14,817 nt of DNA from Romeriopsis sp046049545 (GTDB taxonomy: Bacteria; Cyanobacteriota; Cyanobacteriia; Leptolyngbyales; Leptolyngbyaceae), in NCBI GenBank assembly GCA_046049545.1, contig JBJORF010000103.1, forward strand, positions 1 through 14,817. Reading direction: 5' to 3'. Positions 14,079 through 14,817 of the stretch are shown one piece after another. A program made the translations under genes and the position numbers. Within the stretch, counting starts at the first letter, position 1. Each line of letters opens with the position of its first letter. The notes beneath the pieces were generated by a model. That model did not search any database. It was not told where the DNA came from and was given only the letters and a program-made list of their open reading frames with translations.

Positions 14079-14669
14079 ATGAGTGAAATCATGCTGTTCA
14101 GTTTAGTGATGGGATCTTCGGGATTGCAAGCAACGATCGCCGGACTGTGGATGCACCAAGCCCAAGTAAATGAACAGCAAGAGGAGGTGAGCGAAGAAGA
14201 ACTGCTCACCCCCTACGATTCCAACGAAACGATCGAAACCCACGAAACCCGACGACAGGGTAAACGCGATCGCGATCCCCGCTTAGTCGGGTGGGAATTT
14301 AAGATTTTGCGATCGGAGCGCGAGGTCTTTGGCAATCCCGCCACCTTGCAACAGGCATGTGATGAAGAGGCACTTGCAGGCTGGATTTTGCTGGAGAAGC
14401 TCGATGATCGACGGTTGCGGTTTAAGCGCCCGATCGCCATGCGGGAAGTGATTGATCCGCAGACCTTGGGCTTTGATCCCTATCGCAGTTGGTATGGACG
14501 GAGTACCCGTTGGCGACAGTGGTTGATTGTGGGGTTGAGCGTGACGGCGCTGTTATTTCCGGCCTATTTAGGCTTTGTTCTCGTGTCGGGGCGGTCAAAC
14601 AGCGGTGCGTCAAACAGCAGTGCGACGAACAGTAATCCCCCCGCCCGTAACGTACCCAGACAGCCCTAA
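14079..14669 (+). CDS. Conserved-type protein with C-terminal membrane anchor
   Basis: This 196-residue protein has a mildly hydrophobic N-terminus (4-25), an acidic stretch (31-57), then a compact domain, about 70-122. That domain contains GWEFKILRS (71-79), FGNPATLQQACDEEALAGWILLEKLDDRRLRFKRP (84-118 in outline) and MREVIDP. A clear membrane helix follows at 147-169 (WLIVGLSVTALLFPAYLGFVL). The tail (171-196) is low-complexity Ser/Asn/Pro. The domain looks like a conserved cyanobacterial module, but I cannot name a family or function. AAAGG lies a few bases before the ATG at 14079; in-frame ATGs at 14091, 14109 and 14151 are alternatives, and the last would remove the N-terminal hydrophobic part. 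The stop overlaps that of the converging minus-strand gene by four bases. Confidence 0.75.
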   Translation: MSEIMLFSLVMGSSGLQATIAGLWMHQAQVNEQQEEVSEEELLTPYDSNETIETHETRRQGKRDRDPRLVGWEFKILRSEREVFGNPATLQQACDEEALAGWILLEKLDDRRLRFKRPIAMREVIDPQTLGFDPYRSWYGRSTRWRQWLIVGLSVTALLFPAYLGFVLVSGRSNSGASNSSATNSNPPARNVPRQP

Positions 14670-14817
14670 CCGGAATATTCCGGCGTGAGGCGGGAGCGGG
14701 CAATGTCACGGATTAGCGGTATCTTCGATCGGATGTAGGTATTGACCGCCGTCGTTTGATCGGCATCCAGCCGTTGCTGGTGTTGCAAGTCATCGGTGAG
14801 GTGCCGCACTAGGGTGG
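14666..14817 (-). CDS. Partial protein, C-terminal part, entering from the right edge
   Basis: Read on the minus strand, one frame is open from the right edge to a TAG at 14668-14666 and gives 49 codons. In outline it reads TLVRHLTDDLQHQQRLDADQ, then TTAVNTYIRSKIPLIRDIAR, ending SRLTPEYSG. The stretch is charged and looks helical; no family is recognised. The other two minus-strand frames contain early stops (TAG at 14812-14810, TGA at 14794-14792). The TAG shares two bases with the TAA of the converging gene. Support is only an open frame at a window edge with plausible composition, so it could be chance. Confidence 0.55.
   Translation of the reverse strand, partial: TLVRHLTDDLQHQQRLDADQTTAVNTYIRSKIPLIRDIARSRLTPEYSG

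Noticed and set aside
14180..14188. AGGAGGTGA inside the 14079-14669 gene as a true internal start signal
   Set aside because: No ATG, GTG or TTG lies at a usable distance downstream in frame; it is explained by Glu-Glu-Val codons.

Overview
The window is almost certainly cyanobacterial chromosome. The palindrome GCGATCGC (HIP1) and its core CGATCG recur throughout, and the gene content is largely cyanobacterial housekeeping: an ABC-F ATPase, CobA, HemD, HisA, RibD, a GH57 glucan branching-type enzyme and several small proteins of the kind shared among cyanobacteria. No rRNA, tRNA, CRISPR array, insertion sequence or phage gene was seen. The genus cannot be fixed from this stretch.

Layout. 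Positions 1-131 hold the start of a minus-strand gene that runs off the left edge, with a good candidate promoter at 162-188. A two-ATPase ABC-F protein (417-2135) ends in a strong terminator (2164-2207). A single large gene (2334-5717) then encodes a 1127-residue mosaic protein: DUF4347, PA14, a Pro-rich spacer, a C-type lectin domain, two Calx-beta domains and a glucose/sorbosone-dehydrogenase-type beta-propeller. It looks visibly more AT-rich than its neighbours and is the most accessory-looking gene here. A terminator-like hairpin (5766-5804) lies directly before the next gene's ribosome binding site.

From 5816 to 11257 five genes run on the plus strand: cobA, hemD, hisA, a GT4 glycosyltransferase and a GH57 glucan branching-type enzyme. 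CobA and HemD sit on either side of uroporphyrinogen III: HemD makes it, and CobA diverts it to sirohaem and cobalamin. The GT4-GH57 pair suggests polysaccharide or glycogen metabolism. Two small minus-strand genes follow (11302-11601 and 11636-11887): a DUF3181-like protein and a 2TM-domain protein. They are convergent with the GH57 gene.

A 397-base non-coding stretch (11888-12284) holds overlapping inverted repeats. After it come a GTG-started membrane protein and ribD, probably co-transcribed, then a C-terminally membrane-anchored conserved protein (14079-14669). The stop codon of that last gene overlaps the stop of a minus-strand gene entering from the right edge (14666-14817).

The strongest second-look items are the mosaic protein, whose only cysteine lies in the DUF4347 His/Cys motif; the hairpin between its gene and cobA; and the structured intergenic region before 12285. 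No complete new multi-gene system was identified. Two partial edge genes were found by reading the minus strand directly.
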